A stretch of 64,000 nucleotides of DNA from Paraburkholderia ginsengisoli NBRC 100965 (GTDB taxonomy: Bacteria; Pseudomonadota; Gammaproteobacteria; Burkholderiales; Burkholderiaceae), in assembly GCF_000739735.1 (NCBI RefSeq), contig NZ_BBJF01000022.1:62001-126000 (forward strand), given 5' to 3'. Of this stretch, positions 9,109 through 17,738 are shown one piece after another; position 1 is the stretch's first letter, and each line of letters opens with the position of its first letter. Both the position numbers and the translations under genes were made by a program. The notes below the pieces were generated by a model. That model saw only the letters and a program-made list of their open reading frames with translations. It was not told the DNA's origin and did not search any database.

Positions 9109-9635
9109 ACGACACGCTCATTTCGCTCGCGGTGATTTTCAGCCAGCTTTCGCTGCTCGCGTTCGGCGGCGGCAATACGATTCTTCCGGAGATGCAGCGG
9201 CAGGTGGTGGACGTGCATCACTGGATGCCGGCCAGCGAATTCAGCGCGCTGTTCGCGCTCGCGCAAGCCGCACCGGGCCCGAACCTGATGATCGTCACGC
9301 TGATCGGTTGGCATGTGGCCGGCTGGGCGGGCATGCTGGTGACGTCGGTGGCGAAGTTCGGGCCGTCGTCGCTGGTGACGATCCTCGCGCTGCATGCGTG
9401 GGACCGCTTCAAGGACCGTCCGTGGCGGCGCTACGCGCAGCTCGGACTGGTGCCGGTAACAGCGGGCATCGTCGCGGCGAGCGCGGCCTTGATCGCGGAG
9501 GCGTCGAACCCGACCGCGATCGCATGGGCCATCACCGCATTCACCGCGGTCATGGCGCTGAAGACGCGGATACATCCGCTATGGCTGCTGGCCGCGGGTA
9601 GTTTGATCGGGCTGACGGGGTTCGGGCAGTTCTAA
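9105..9635 (+). CDS. chrA: Chromate transporter, C-terminal half-type subunit (short-chain ChrA)
   Basis: A 176-aa membrane protein, second half of a split CHR-family transporter. It shows the same family signatures as its upstream neighbour: LLAFGGGNTILPEMQRQV near the N-terminus, then LAQAAPGPNLMI and four or more hydrophobic segments. The ATG overlaps the upstream stop (ATGA at 9105-9108) and has GAGGAG ten bases earlier, so translation of the two halves is probably coupled and stoichiometric. No chrB regulator is present next to the pair, so a dedicated chromate-resistance role is open. Confidence 0.85.
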   Translation: MNDTLISLAVIFSQLSLLAFGGGNTILPEMQRQVVDVHHWMPASEFSALFALAQAAPGPNLMIVTLIGWHVAGWAGMLVTSVAKFGPSSLVTILALHAWDRFKDRPWRRYAQLGLVPVTAGIVAASAALIAEASNPTAIAWAITAFTAVMALKTRIHPLWLLAAGSLIGLTGFGQF

Positions 9636-9751
9636 CTGCCGGGAGACACACTTGAATGCCGCGAGGGACGTGGCTGAAAACACGCACGCCTATAGCGCCG
9701 GCACGAACGCGCGGCACTTCCGCTCGTCCATGCCAGCCTTCAGAACCGCGC

Positions 9752-11284
9752 TTACTGAAACGCCACTTCCGCGAAGCTGCGCAACTTGCGGCTATGCAAA
9801 CGATGCAGGCCGTTCGTGCGCAAGATCTCCATCGCCATCACGCCGATCTGCAGATGCTGATCGACTTGCGCGCGATAGAACTGATCCGCCATGCCGGGCA
9901 GCTTCAGCTCGCCGTGCAAAGGCTTGTCCGATACGCACAGCAAGGTGCCGTAAGGCACCCGGAAACGGAAGCCGTTCGCGGCGATGGTCGCGCTCTCCAT
10001 GTCGAGCGCGATCGCGCGGCTTTGCGACAGCCGCTGCACCGGTTCGCGATGGTCGCGCAACTCCCAGTTACGATTGTCCACGCTCGCCACCGTGCCCGTG
10101 CGCATCACCCGCTTCAACTCGACGCCGTCCAGTTGCGTGACCTGCGCGACCGCGCGTTCCAGCGCGACCTGCACTTCGGCGAGCGCCGGAATCGGCACCC
10201 ACAGCGGCAGGTCGGCGTCGAGCACGTGATCCTCACGCACATAGCCGTGCGCGAGCACGTAGTCGCCGAGGCGCTGCGTGTTGCGCAGACCCGCGCAGTG
10301 GCCGAGCATGATCCACGCATGCGGACGCAGCACGGCAATGTGATCGGTGATGGTCTTCGCGTTCGACGGCCCGACGCCAATGTTGATCATCGTGATGCCG
10401 CTGCCGTCCGCGCGCTTCAGGTGATACGCGGGCATCTGCGGCAGACGCGGCGGCGCGGTGCCTTCCTGCGACTGCTCGCCGAGATTCTCGTTGTACGTGA
10501 CCACGTCGCCGGGCTCGACGAACGACGTGTATTCGCTGCGATAAGCGCGCAGCTCCTCGTCGTCGGTGTGAGCCATCATCGTGCGGCCGAGCTTGACGAA
10601 CTCGTCGATATAGAACTGGTAATTGGTGTACAGCACATAGTTCTGGCAATGCGTGGGCGACGTAGCCGTGTAGTGCTTCAGCCGATGCAGCGAGAAATCG
10701 ACCCGCGCCGCCGTGAACAGCGCGAGCGGATGCGGCTCGCCAGGCAGCGGCTCATACGTGCCGTTGACGATACGGTCGTCGAGTAGCGCGAGGTCCGGCG
10801 TATCGAACACGTCACGCATCAGGAACAGGCGCTCGCGATCCAGATCGCCTTCGAGGTGAATGCCCTCGGCGAACGCGAAGTGAATCGGAATCGGCTGGTC
10901 CGACACGCCGACTTCGATCTGCACATGGTGGTTCTTCGCCAGCAAACGCAACTGCTCGCGATAGTAGTCGCCGAACAGGTCGGGCCGCGTCACGGTCGTT
11001 TCGAACACGCCCGGACCCGCGACGAAACCATACGAGCGGCGCGAGTCGATGTGCGTGTTGACTTCGGTGCACACGCGCACGAACGGATAGCAGGCGCGCA
11101 CGCGGCGCTCGAACTTTTCGTTGCGGCGATAGCGCGCGAACGCGTCGCGCAGGAACGAGGTGTTCGCTTCGTAGATCGCAGAGAGACGGGTGACGGCCTC
11201 GGTCGCGTCGTCGAAGGATTCGGTTGGGAAGCTGTTGACGGGAGTCTGCACCGCACGTTGATTGGTATCGTTGTTCATCTTCAT
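9752..11284 (-). CDS. amn: AMP nucleosidase
   Basis: A 510-aa enzyme that splits AMP into adenine and ribose 5-phosphate, controlling adenylate pools. The N-terminal AMP-nucleosidase-specific domain (about 1-180) is followed by a nucleoside-phosphorylase-like domain with GHCAGLRNTQRLGDYVLAHG and a later DMESATIAANGFRFRVPYGT, the purine-nucleoside-phosphorylase type active-site segment. Length is close to the E. coli enzyme. Two adjacent ATGs (11284 and 11278) both suit the AGGGG upstream; the first is given. It is monocistronic, convergent with the chromate transporter and divergent from the DUF2782-like gene. Confidence 0.92.
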   Translation of the reverse strand: MKMNNDTNQRAVQTPVNSFPTESFDDATEAVTRLSAIYEANTSFLRDAFARYRRNEKFERRVRACYPFVRVCTEVNTHIDSRRSYGFVAGPGVFETTVTRPDLFGDYYREQLRLLAKNHHVQIEVGVSDQPIPIHFAFAEGIHLEGDLDRERLFLMRDVFDTPDLALLDDRIVNGTYEPLPGEPHPLALFTAARVDFSLHRLKHYTATSPTHCQNYVLYTNYQFYIDEFVKLGRTMMAHTDDEELRAYRSEYTSFVEPGDVVTYNENLGEQSQEGTAPPRLPQMPAYHLKRADGSGITMINIGVGPSNAKTITDHIAVLRPHAWIMLGHCAGLRNTQRLGDYVLAHGYVREDHVLDADLPLWVPIPALAEVQVALERAVAQVTQLDGVELKRVMRTGTVASVDNRNWELRDHREPVQRLSQSRAIALDMESATIAANGFRFRVPYGTLLCVSDKPLHGELKLPGMADQFYRAQVDQHLQIGVMAMEILRTNGLHRLHSRKLRSFAEVAFQ

Positions 11285-11477
11285 TCGCCCCTATTGATGA
11301 GCCGACATTACCACGGAACACCGCTTCGCCAAATCACCTGGCGTTGGCTGCAACACATGCCACCACGCTGTCTGCAAGATTGCGCGCGCATCGCGCGAAA
11401 GCGGCGCAAAATAAGGCGATCGCGCCGATCGACAGGCTGGATTTGCTAGAATCGGGGCACCATATTGGAGAATCACC

Positions 11478-11873
11478 ATGAAGCCGCTCCTTCCCGTCGC
11501 CGTTGCACTGGCCCTCGCCTTTGGCAACGCCGCGATGGCTGCCCAGCCTGTCGATGACACTCCGCCCGTCGGCGCGCCTCAGTCCGCCAACGAACGGGCC
11601 GGTCTACCCGACCTGGAGAAGATCAATCGTCCGGCCGCCGAGGTCAGCTCGAAGGTCGAAATCAACGTTCCGCGCACGCCGAGCTTCCACGAGCGCAGCG
11701 CCAACGGCACGGAAATCACCGAATACCGCGACAAGGGCAAGCCGGTCGAAATCAACGTGCATTCGAACCTCGGCACGCGCTATCAGATGAGCGCGCCGCT
11801 CGACACGTCGCCCGCCGTGCGCGACAACGGCCGCGCCAGCACGCGTCTGCCGTCGGTGAATCTGCGTTATTAA
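11478..11873 (+). CDS. DUF2782-like small exported protein
   Basis: A 131-aa protein with a clear signal peptide (MKPLLPVAVALALAFGNAAMAA). The mature part is polar and proline-rich, with a conserved-looking core ITEYRDKGKPVEINVHSN followed by LGTRYQM, which resembles the DUF2782 family. In Pseudomonas a DUF2782 gene sits between polA and thrB; here it also directly precedes thrB with polA about 4 kb away, which supports the assignment. The function is unknown. GGAG lies before the ATG. Confidence 0.7.
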   Translation: MKPLLPVAVALALAFGNAAMAAQPVDDTPPVGAPQSANERAGLPDLEKINRPAAEVSSKVEINVPRTPSFHERSANGTEITEYRDKGKPVEINVHSNLGTRYQMSAPLDTSPAVRDNGRASTRLPSVNLRY

Positions 11874-12102
11874 TGGGCCGGGCGGCGGCCCGGCGCTGCG
11901 GTGGCCGCGCGCTTCGCGACGCGGCGCGAGCAGCTTCGGCTTCGTCGCCGCGCTTCATCCTCGCGATAGGGCGCTGGCGTGCCGCGTTCGCTACACGGGG
12001 CCGATGATGGCCCACGCTGCTCACCCTTTCAGCACCGCAATTGCCACACATCGCACTGGCCGCACCGCGCCAGCCCGACCAACCTGATCCGACGTTTCCC
12101 GC

Positions 12103-13098
12103 ATGGCTGTCTTCACCGCTGTCAACGAACCCCAACTAGCAGAATGGATGCGTCACTACGATCTCGGCGATGTCGTCGAGTTTCGCGGCATCTCGTCCGG
12201 TATTGAAAACAGTAATTTCTTTCTGACGACGACGCGCGGCGAATACGTCCTGACGATTTTCGAAAAGCTGACGGCCGAACAACTGCCCTTCTACCTCGAC
12301 CTCATGCGCCACCTGGCCGCGCACCGCGTGCCCGTACCGGACCCGATGCCTCGCGAGGACGGCGCGCTGTTCGGCCTGCTGCTCGGCAAGCCCGCGGCCA
12401 TCGTCACCAAGCTCGAAGGCGCGCCGGAACTGGCGCCGGGCGTCGAGCACTGCATCGAAGTCGGGCAGATGCTCGCGCGCATGCACCTCGCGGGGCGCGA
12501 CTACACCGGCTATCAGCCGAATCTGCGCAGCCTGCCGTGGTGGCGCGAAACCGTGCCGACCATCCTGCCGTTTCTGGAAGGCGAGCAACGCGAGCTGCTG
12601 TCGTCCGAACTCGCGCATCAGGAGGCGTTCTTCGCGTCGGCCGATTATGCCGCGCTGCCCGAAGGCCCCTGCCACGCCGATCTGTTCCGCGATAATGCGA
12701 TGTTCGCGCATGCAGCGCCGGACACCGGCCATGAAGTGCGCCTCGGCGGCTTCTTCGATTTCTATTTCGCCGGTTGCGACAAGTGGCTGTTCGACGTCGC
12801 GGTGACGGTCAACGACTGGTGCGTCGACCTCGCCACCGGCAAGCTGGACGACGCGCGCACCGAAGCGATGCTGCGCGCCTACCAGACCGTGCGTCCATTC
12901 ACCGCCGAGGAAAATCGTCATTGGGGCGACATGTTACGGGCGGGTGCGTACCGCTTCTGGGTCTCGCGCCTGTATGATTTTCACCTGCCGCGCGCGGCCG
13001 AGTTGCTCAAGCCGCACGACCCCGGCCATTTCGAGCGCATTCTGCGCGAACGCCTGTCCGGCGTTGCACATCCAGGCATCCATACTCCATGCAACTGA
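12103..13098 (+). CDS. thrB: Homoserine kinase, aminoglycoside-phosphotransferase-like type
   Basis: Phosphorylates L-homoserine to O-phosphohomoserine for threonine synthesis. At 331 aa it belongs to the APH-fold ThrB type found in Pseudomonas and Burkholderia, not the GHMP-kinase type of enteric bacteria. Visible features: an N-terminal ATP-binding lobe with [11 protein letters not shown], the catalytic loop CHADLFRDN (about residue 190) and the metal-binding segment [12 protein letters not shown]. Its last ten bases overlap the start of the membrane-protein gene, implying co-translation. thrC is not in the window. Confidence 0.93.
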   Translation: MAVFTAVNEPQLAEWMRHYDLGDVVEFRGISSGIENSNFFLTTTRGEYVLTIFEKLTAEQLPFYLDLMRHLAAHRVPVPDPMPREDGALFGLLLGKPAAIVTKLEGAPELAPGVEHCIEVGQMLARMHLAGRDYTGYQPNLRSLPWWRETVPTILPFLEGEQRELLSSELAHQEAFFASADYAALPEGPCHADLFRDNAMFAHAAPDTGHEVRLGGFFDFYFAGCDKWLFDVAVTVNDWCVDLATGKLDDARTEAMLRAYQTVRPFTAEENRHWGDMLRAGAYRFWVSRLYDFHLPRAAELLKPHDPGHFERILRERLSGVAHPGIHTPCN

Positions 13099-13895
13099 TC
13101 GAAGTCCCCGCGAAAACCGGCTATGTGTGGTTCCGGCAGGGTATCTGGCTGTTCCGCAAGAACCCGCTCGCATTCCTGACGCTGTTCTTCACCTACCTGC
13201 TGGTGATGACGCTCGTCTCGCAGATTCCGGTGGTCGGCGGCGTGCTGCCGCTCGCGTTCATTCCGGGCGTCGCGGTCGGCTTCATGGCCGCGTGCCGCAA
13301 TACGATCGCCGGCAAGCCGGTGTTCCCGACCATTCTGGTGGACGGCTTTCATTCGTATGGCCCGGTGGTCGCGAGGCGCCTGCTGGTGCTCGGCGTGCTG
13401 TATGTCGTCGCGATGGGCCTCGTGCTGGCGGGCTCCGCACTCGCCGACGGCGGCATGTTGCTGAAAGTGATGCTCGGCGGCGGCGCGCTCGATCAGGACG
13501 CCATCGCCAACAGCAATATTCCGCTCGCGGTGATCACAGCCTTCGCGTTCTACATTCCGGTGGCGATGATCTTCTGGTTCTCGCCGATTCTCGTCGCCTG
13601 GCATGACGTGCCGCCCGCGAAGGCGATGTTCTTCAGCATTGTCAGTTGCTGGCGCAATCGCGGCGCGTTCGTCGTGTTCGGCGCGCTGTGGTTCGCCGTC
13701 GCGATGACGGTGTCGCTCGGACTGTCCGCGCTGATGCAGGCGCTGGGCGCAGCCGACTTCGCGTTCGCGATCCTGATGCCCGCCACGATGATCGTCACGA
13801 CCATGCTGTACTGCTCGTTCTACGCGACTTATCGCGGCTGCTTCGGCGTGCAAACGCCCGAAGCGCCGGACCTGCCGACCACGCCGGCAGCTTAA
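13089..13895 (+). CDS. BPSS1780-family multipass membrane protein
   Basis: A 268-aa inner-membrane protein with about five to six hydrophobic segments and a soluble N-terminus ([18 protein letters not shown]). The pattern [15 protein letters not shown] and the following [14 protein letters not shown] fit the BPSS1780 membrane-protein family known mainly from Burkholderiales. Function is unknown. It overlaps the end of thrB by 10 bases, so it is expressed in the same operon, but nothing in the sequence ties it to threonine synthesis. Confidence 0.75.
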   Translation: MQLIEVPAKTGYVWFRQGIWLFRKNPLAFLTLFFTYLLVMTLVSQIPVVGGVLPLAFIPGVAVGFMAACRNTIAGKPVFPTILVDGFHSYGPVVARRLLVLGVLYVVAMGLVLAGSALADGGMLLKVMLGGGALDQDAIANSNIPLAVITAFAFYIPVAMIFWFSPILVAWHDVPPAKAMFFSIVSCWRNRGAFVVFGALWFAVAMTVSLGLSALMQALGAADFAFAILMPATMIVTTMLYCSFYATYRGCFGVQTPEAPDLPTTPAA

Positions 13896-14079
13896 GACGC
13901 CGGCTTCTATTGCCTTCGGGCGCGGGCGCTATTCCGGCGCCCACCCACCTGCCGCTGTCACGCGGCGCCCGCTCTCATTCCCGCTGTTCTATCCCCGCCG
14001 CACTCGTCACGCTGCATGAAATTGCGGCACAATGGTTTGTGGGCAATCGATTTGCACGCTACTTCACACGAGATGCATC

Positions 14080-14532
14080 ATGACCCAGCGCCCCGCATTG
14101 CCCTTCACGCTCGACGAGCAACTCTGCTTCGCCCTCTACTCGACCTCGCTTGCGATGACGAAAGCGTACAAGCCTTTGCTCGAGAAACTAGGCCTCACGT
14201 ATCCGCAGTATCTGACGATGCTGGTGCTGTGGGAGAACGACGACGTCACCGTCAAGGACATGGCCGCGCGTCTGAATCTCGATTCGGCGACGGTCACGCC
14301 ACTGCTGAAACGCCTCGAAGCGCAAGGCTTGCTGGAACGCGCACGCGGCGTCGACGACGAACGGCTCGTGTATATTCGGCTCACCAAAGCCGGCGCGGCC
14401 CTCAAGCGCCAGGCGCGCGAAGTGCCCGCGGAGATTCTCTGCGCGACGCAGCAGGCGCCGGAATTCCTGCTGCGTCTGCGTGACGACCTGACCCGCCTGC
14501 GCGCCACGCTCCACGACTACATGGATCAGTAG
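14080..14532 (+). CDS. ohrR: OhrR, MarR-family organic peroxide sensor-repressor
   Basis: A 150-aa winged-helix MarR-family repressor. The reactive N-terminal cysteine is present in QLCFALYS, the context seen in Xanthomonas-type OhrR, and the recognition region LNLDSATVTPLLKRLEAQGL follows, with the wing ending in DDERLVYIRLT. Oxidation of the cysteine by organic hydroperoxides releases DNA. The start at 14080 places the cysteine at about residue 16. The gene lies directly upstream of its expected target ohr on the same strand, with a palindromic site between them; a C-terminal-half cysteine (ILCATQQ) could be the partner for a disulfide. Confidence 0.93.
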   Translation: MTQRPALPFTLDEQLCFALYSTSLAMTKAYKPLLEKLGLTYPQYLTMLVLWENDDVTVKDMAARLNLDSATVTPLLKRLEAQGLLERARGVDDERLVYIRLTKAGAALKRQAREVPAEILCATQQAPEFLLRLRDDLTRLRATLHDYMDQ

Positions 14533-14581
14533 CCGTCCGCTCCCGTAAAACGCCCACTATCGGGACGATGCAAAATTTAGT

Positions 14582-14610
14582 TTGCACACAAATAATTTGT
14601 GTACTATCTT
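14582..14610 (+). promoter_or_regulatory. ohr promoter with candidate OhrR operator
   Basis: A perfect 7-bp inverted repeat ACACAAA-TAA-TTTGTGT (14586-14602) lies between a -35-like TTGCAC (14582-14587) and a -10-like TATCTT (14605-14610) spaced by 17 bases. A repressor bound there would block polymerase. The location, about 100 bases before ohr and just after ohrR, is what an OhrR operator requires. Confidence 0.7.
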
Positions 14611-14710
14611 AACCACATGCCGCTTCGCTAGCGCTCCGCCAGAACGGCGGCCCAGCAGACAACGGCACCCATGCAGACCCTGAAAGACAACCCAGACAAG
14701 GAGCAACACC

Positions 14711-15130
14711 ATGAACATCCTCTACAAGGCAAGTGCAACGAGTACCGGTGGCCGCGACGGCCGTGCTGTGTCGTCGGACAATGCGCTGGACGTGAAGCTG
14801 GCCGCACCGCGTGAACTGGGCGGCAACGGCGCGGCAGGCACGAACCCGGAACAACTGTTCGCAGCCGGCTACTCGGCGTGTTTCCTGAGCGCGATGAAGT
14901 TCGTCGCGGGCCAGAAAAAGCAGACTTTGCCAGCCGACACGCAAGTGACCGCCGAAGTGGGCATCGGTCCGAACGACAAAGGCGGCTTCGCGCTCGATAT
15001 CGATCTGCGCATCTCGCTGCCGGGCCTGCCCGCGGATGCGGCGAAGGAACTGGTCGACGCGGCGCATCAGGTCTGCCCGTACTCGAACGCCACCCGCAAC
15101 AACGTCGCGGTCCGTCTGCAAGTCGCGTAA
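14711..15130 (+). CDS. ohr: Organic hydroperoxide resistance protein Ohr
   Basis: A 139-aa OsmC/Ohr-family thiol peroxidase that reduces organic hydroperoxides in the cytoplasm. Both catalytic cysteines are present: the peroxidatic one in GYSACFLSAM (about residue 60) and the resolving one in HQVCPYSNATR (about residue 124). The N-terminal LYKASATSTGGRDG is characteristic of Ohr. AAGGAG precedes the ATG at good spacing. Regulation by the upstream OhrR is expected. Confidence 0.96.
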   Translation: MNILYKASATSTGGRDGRAVSSDNALDVKLAAPRELGGNGAAGTNPEQLFAAGYSACFLSAMKFVAGQKKQTLPADTQVTAEVGIGPNDKGGFALDIDLRISLPGLPADAAKELVDAAHQVCPYSNATRNNVAVRLQVA

Positions 15131-15351
15131 GCTGCGACGTCGATGAATGGCGGCTGAGTCGCCACCGAATCGACGAGACGGCACGCCACCCGCGCGCGGC
15201 GGTCAACAGCGCCCGCACCCTGCACAATAGGGGCGGGCGCTGGTTCATTGGTGGACTCGGCACGCAATCTGCGACGCCGGCCGGGGCCCTCGCTTGCTGC
15301 TTGCTGTTTGCCATGGCGTCTCCTTCCCTCTGAGCAAAGATCGACGATCCG

Positions 15352-16848
15352 ATGACCCGAGCCCGACGACTGAACGACTCCTTCGACACCGGTCTGGTCT
15401 GGTTCCGCCGCGACCTGCGCAACACCGACAACGCCGCCCTCTACTACGCGCTCAAGCATTGCGAGCGGGTCTGGTGCGCGTTCGTGTTCGATACGACGAT
15501 CCTGCAACCGCTCGTCGACGCATGGCAGGCTCGTCATCCGGACACGCGGGTGCAGGACCGCCGCATCGAGTTCATCCTCGCCGCGCTGCGCGAACTGGAC
15601 GATGCGTTGCGTGCGAAAGGCGGCGGCCTGATCGTGCTGTACGGCGATCCGGCCGATCTCGTGCCGAAGCTCGCCGCCGAACTCGGCGTCGAGGCGGTGT
15701 TCGCGAATCACGATTACGAGCCGGTCGCGCTCGAACGCGATGAGACGGTGCGCGAGCATCTGGCCGAAGCCGGGCGGCAGTGGTTGACGTTCAAGGACCA
15801 GGTGATTTTCGAGCGCGACGAGGTGTTGACCGGCCAGAGCAAGCCGTTCACCGTCTTCACGCCATACAGGAACGCGTGGCTCAGGCAACTGACGGCGTTC
15901 GATCTGAAGCCGTATCCCGTGGAAACTTACGCGGCGCATCTGGCGCCGCCGCCGAAGCTCGACCGCTCATTGCCGACGCTCGACCAACTCGGCTTCGCAC
16001 CGAGCAACCTCGCGGAACTGGAACTGCCCACGGGCATGAGCGGCGCGCAGCGCCTGCTCGACGACTTCCTGAGCCGCATCGACAGCTATGCGGACCGGCG
16101 CGATTTTCCGGCCGCCAAGGGGCCGAGCTATCTGTCGGTTCATCTGCGCTTCGGCACGGTCTCGATCCGCACGCTCGCCCGCCTCGCCCACGAGATGTCG
16201 TTGCAACCCGACGGTCAAGGCTCGGCCACGTGGCTGTCGGAATTGACCTGGCGGGACTTCTACTTCATGATCCTCGCGCATCATCCGCGGCTTGCGAGCG
16301 GCGCGTCGTTCAAGGTGGAGTACGATCGCCTGCGCTGGGAGCGCGGCCCGGCGGCCGACGAAGCCTTCGCCGCGTGGTGCGACGGCCGCACCGGCTATCC
16401 ACTGGTCGACGCCGCGATGCTGCAACTGAACCGAACCGGCTACATGCACAATCGCCTGCGAATGGTGACGGCGAGTTTTCTGGTCAAAGATCTGGGCGTG
16501 GACTGGCGGCTCGGCGAGCGCTATTTCGCCGAACAACTGAACGACTTCGATTTCTCGGCGAACAATGGCGGCTGGCAGTGGGCGGCGTCAACGGGTTGCG
16601 ACGCGCAGCCGTACTTCCGGATCTTCAATCCGGTCACGCAGTCGGAAAAATTCGACGCCGAGGGGCGCTTCATCAAACGCTATTTGCCGCAACTGGCGAA
16701 GCTGCCCGCGAAATGGATTCATGCTCCGTGGCTCGCCGGCGCGCAGCGGCTCGCGGAATTCGGCGTGGAGTTGGGCAAGGACTACCCGGCGCCCATCGTC
16801 GACCATGCCGAAGCGCGCGCGCGCACGCTAGCACGTTTCGGCAAGTGA
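15352..16848 (+). CDS. phrB: Deoxyribodipyrimidine photolyase (class I CPD photolyase)
   Basis: Light-driven repair of cyclobutane pyrimidine dimers; 498 aa. The N-terminal alpha/beta antenna domain begins LVWFRRDLRNTDN; the C-terminal FAD domain has WLSELTWRDFYFMIL, GYMHNRLRMVTASFL and NNGGWQWAASTGCDAQPYF, which contains the Trp and Asn positions typical of active CPD photolyases. The ATG at 15352 lacks a strong ribosome site, but an N-terminal extension of about 12 residues before the antenna domain is tolerated in this family. It is followed by tspO with 46 bases between, possibly one transcript. Confidence 0.93.
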   Translation: MTRARRLNDSFDTGLVWFRRDLRNTDNAALYYALKHCERVWCAFVFDTTILQPLVDAWQARHPDTRVQDRRIEFILAALRELDDALRAKGGGLIVLYGDPADLVPKLAAELGVEAVFANHDYEPVALERDETVREHLAEAGRQWLTFKDQVIFERDEVLTGQSKPFTVFTPYRNAWLRQLTAFDLKPYPVETYAAHLAPPPKLDRSLPTLDQLGFAPSNLAELELPTGMSGAQRLLDDFLSRIDSYADRRDFPAAKGPSYLSVHLRFGTVSIRTLARLAHEMSLQPDGQGSATWLSELTWRDFYFMILAHHPRLASGASFKVEYDRLRWERGPAADEAFAAWCDGRTGYPLVDAAMLQLNRTGYMHNRLRMVTASFLVKDLGVDWRLGERYFAEQLNDFDFSANNGGWQWAASTGCDAQPYFRIFNPVTQSEKFDAEGRFIKRYLPQLAKLPAKWIHAPWLAGAQRLAEFGVELGKDYPAPIVDHAEARARTLARFGK

Positions 16849-16894
16849 GCACCCGCTTACGTCGCTTGATCGAGAATTGCTGGGGAGGTGAAGG

Positions 16895-17353
16895 ATGCGC
16901 CGTTTGCCGTCGCTGCTCGTATTTCTGATTTTGACGCTGGCTGCCGGGCTGGTAGCGAGCCAGTTTCTGCCCGATGCGTGGTACGCGTCGCTGCAAAAAC
17001 CCGCGTTCAATCCACCGAACTGGGTGTTCCCGCCAGCGTGGACGACGCTCTATGTGCTGATGGCGATTGCCGCGTGGCGCGTGTGGAAGCGCGACGGGTC
17101 GAACTCGGCGATCGTCTTATGGGTGGTGCAGTTGCTGTTCAACGCAGCGTGGATGTGGCTGTTTTTTGGCCTGCATCGACCGGATCTGGCGCTGGCCGAT
17201 ATCGCAATTCTGTTGATCCTGATCGTCGCGCTGACCTTCGTCTTCTGGCGACGGGACCGCTGGGCGGGAGTGCTGCTGCTGCCGTATGTCGCCTGGGTGG
17301 CGTTCGCGACGCTGTTGAACTACGCGCTATGGCAGTTGAATCCGGCTGTTTGA
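16895..17353 (+). CDS. tspO: TspO/MBR family protein
   Basis: A 152-aa membrane protein with five predicted transmembrane helices and the family motif KPAFNPPNWVFPPAWTTLY, in which the Pro/Trp residues are diagnostic. TspO proteins bind porphyrins and regulate tetrapyrrole or stress responses in Rhodobacter. The ATG is preceded by GGGGAGGTG, a good ribosome site. Sitting right behind the photolyase gene, it fits the recurring association of TspO with light and photo-oxidative stress genes; that functional link is inference. Confidence 0.92.
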   Translation: MRRLPSLLVFLILTLAAGLVASQFLPDAWYASLQKPAFNPPNWVFPPAWTTLYVLMAIAAWRVWKRDGSNSAIVLWVVQLLFNAAWMWLFFGLHRPDLALADIAILLILIVALTFVFWRRDRWAGVLLLPYVAWVAFATLLNYALWQLNPAV

Positions 17354-17453
17354 ACCGTGCGGCAGCCTGCGGAGCGTCGGGTGGATGGCGACTCGAGCGC
17401 CTCGCCCCTGGCATCGGCGTTTCACTGCGCGCCGATGCTTCGACTCGCTCAGC

Positions 17454-17630
17454 TTAGTGCTGGCTCATCCACGACGGTTGGCGAACGTTCGCCTCACGGT
17501 CGAGCTTGCGCATGCGGAATTCGAGATCGTACAGATCGGTAGCTTCGGCGAGGAACGCGTCAGCGCGCTCTTTCGCGAGTTGGTCCGGTGATTTGGTCAG
17601 GAACAGGAACAGTCGGCTAAGCAGGTACAT
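17454..17630 (-). CDS. DUF3563 family small protein
   Basis: A 58-aa protein with a hydrophobic N-terminus (MYLLSRLFLFLTK) and a charged C-terminal part with ADAFLAEATDLYDLEFRMRK, matching the DUF3563 pattern of Leu, Asp and Arg positions. The ATG at 17630 is chosen because GAGG lies seven bases upstream; a TTG at 17645 has no ribosome site. Function unknown. A strong -10 element overlapped by a palindrome lies upstream, so transcription is probably regulated. Confidence 0.75.
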   Translation of the reverse strand: MYLLSRLFLFLTKSPDQLAKERADAFLAEATDLYDLEFRMRKLDREANVRQPSWMSQH

Positions 17631-17680
17631 GATCAACCTCGTCAATGGGTTTTGGCGTTAAGGCTTAAGGGATAACCCGT

Positions 17681-17698
17681 ATTATAGGGAAAACCCTA
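17681..17698 (-). promoter_or_regulatory. -10 element and TAGGG/CCCTA palindrome before the DUF3563 gene
   Basis: On the minus strand TATAAT occurs at 17686-17681, about 50 bases before the ATG. It overlaps the inverted repeat TAGGG-AAAA-CCCTA (17685-17698). No good -35 is visible, which would fit activator dependence or an alternative recognition mode. Confidence 0.45.
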
Positions 17699-17738
17699 GG
17701 TTCGCGCCACTGCTCATTTTCGAAGCGTTGCTTTCGGG

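Noticed and set aside
13900-13960. GGGCGC/GCGCCC hairpin after the BPSS1780-type gene as terminator
   Set aside because: The stem is only six pairs and no T-run follows; such GC hairpins are common by chance in this sequence.
14628-15314. Minus-strand ATG at 15314 with a strong GGGAAGGAG ribosome site, opening a frame antisense to ohr
   Set aside because: The start signal is good, but the product is Arg/Pro/Ser-rich without recognisable features and most of it lies opposite ohr. A short regulatory peptide or remnant of a small gene cannot be excluded.
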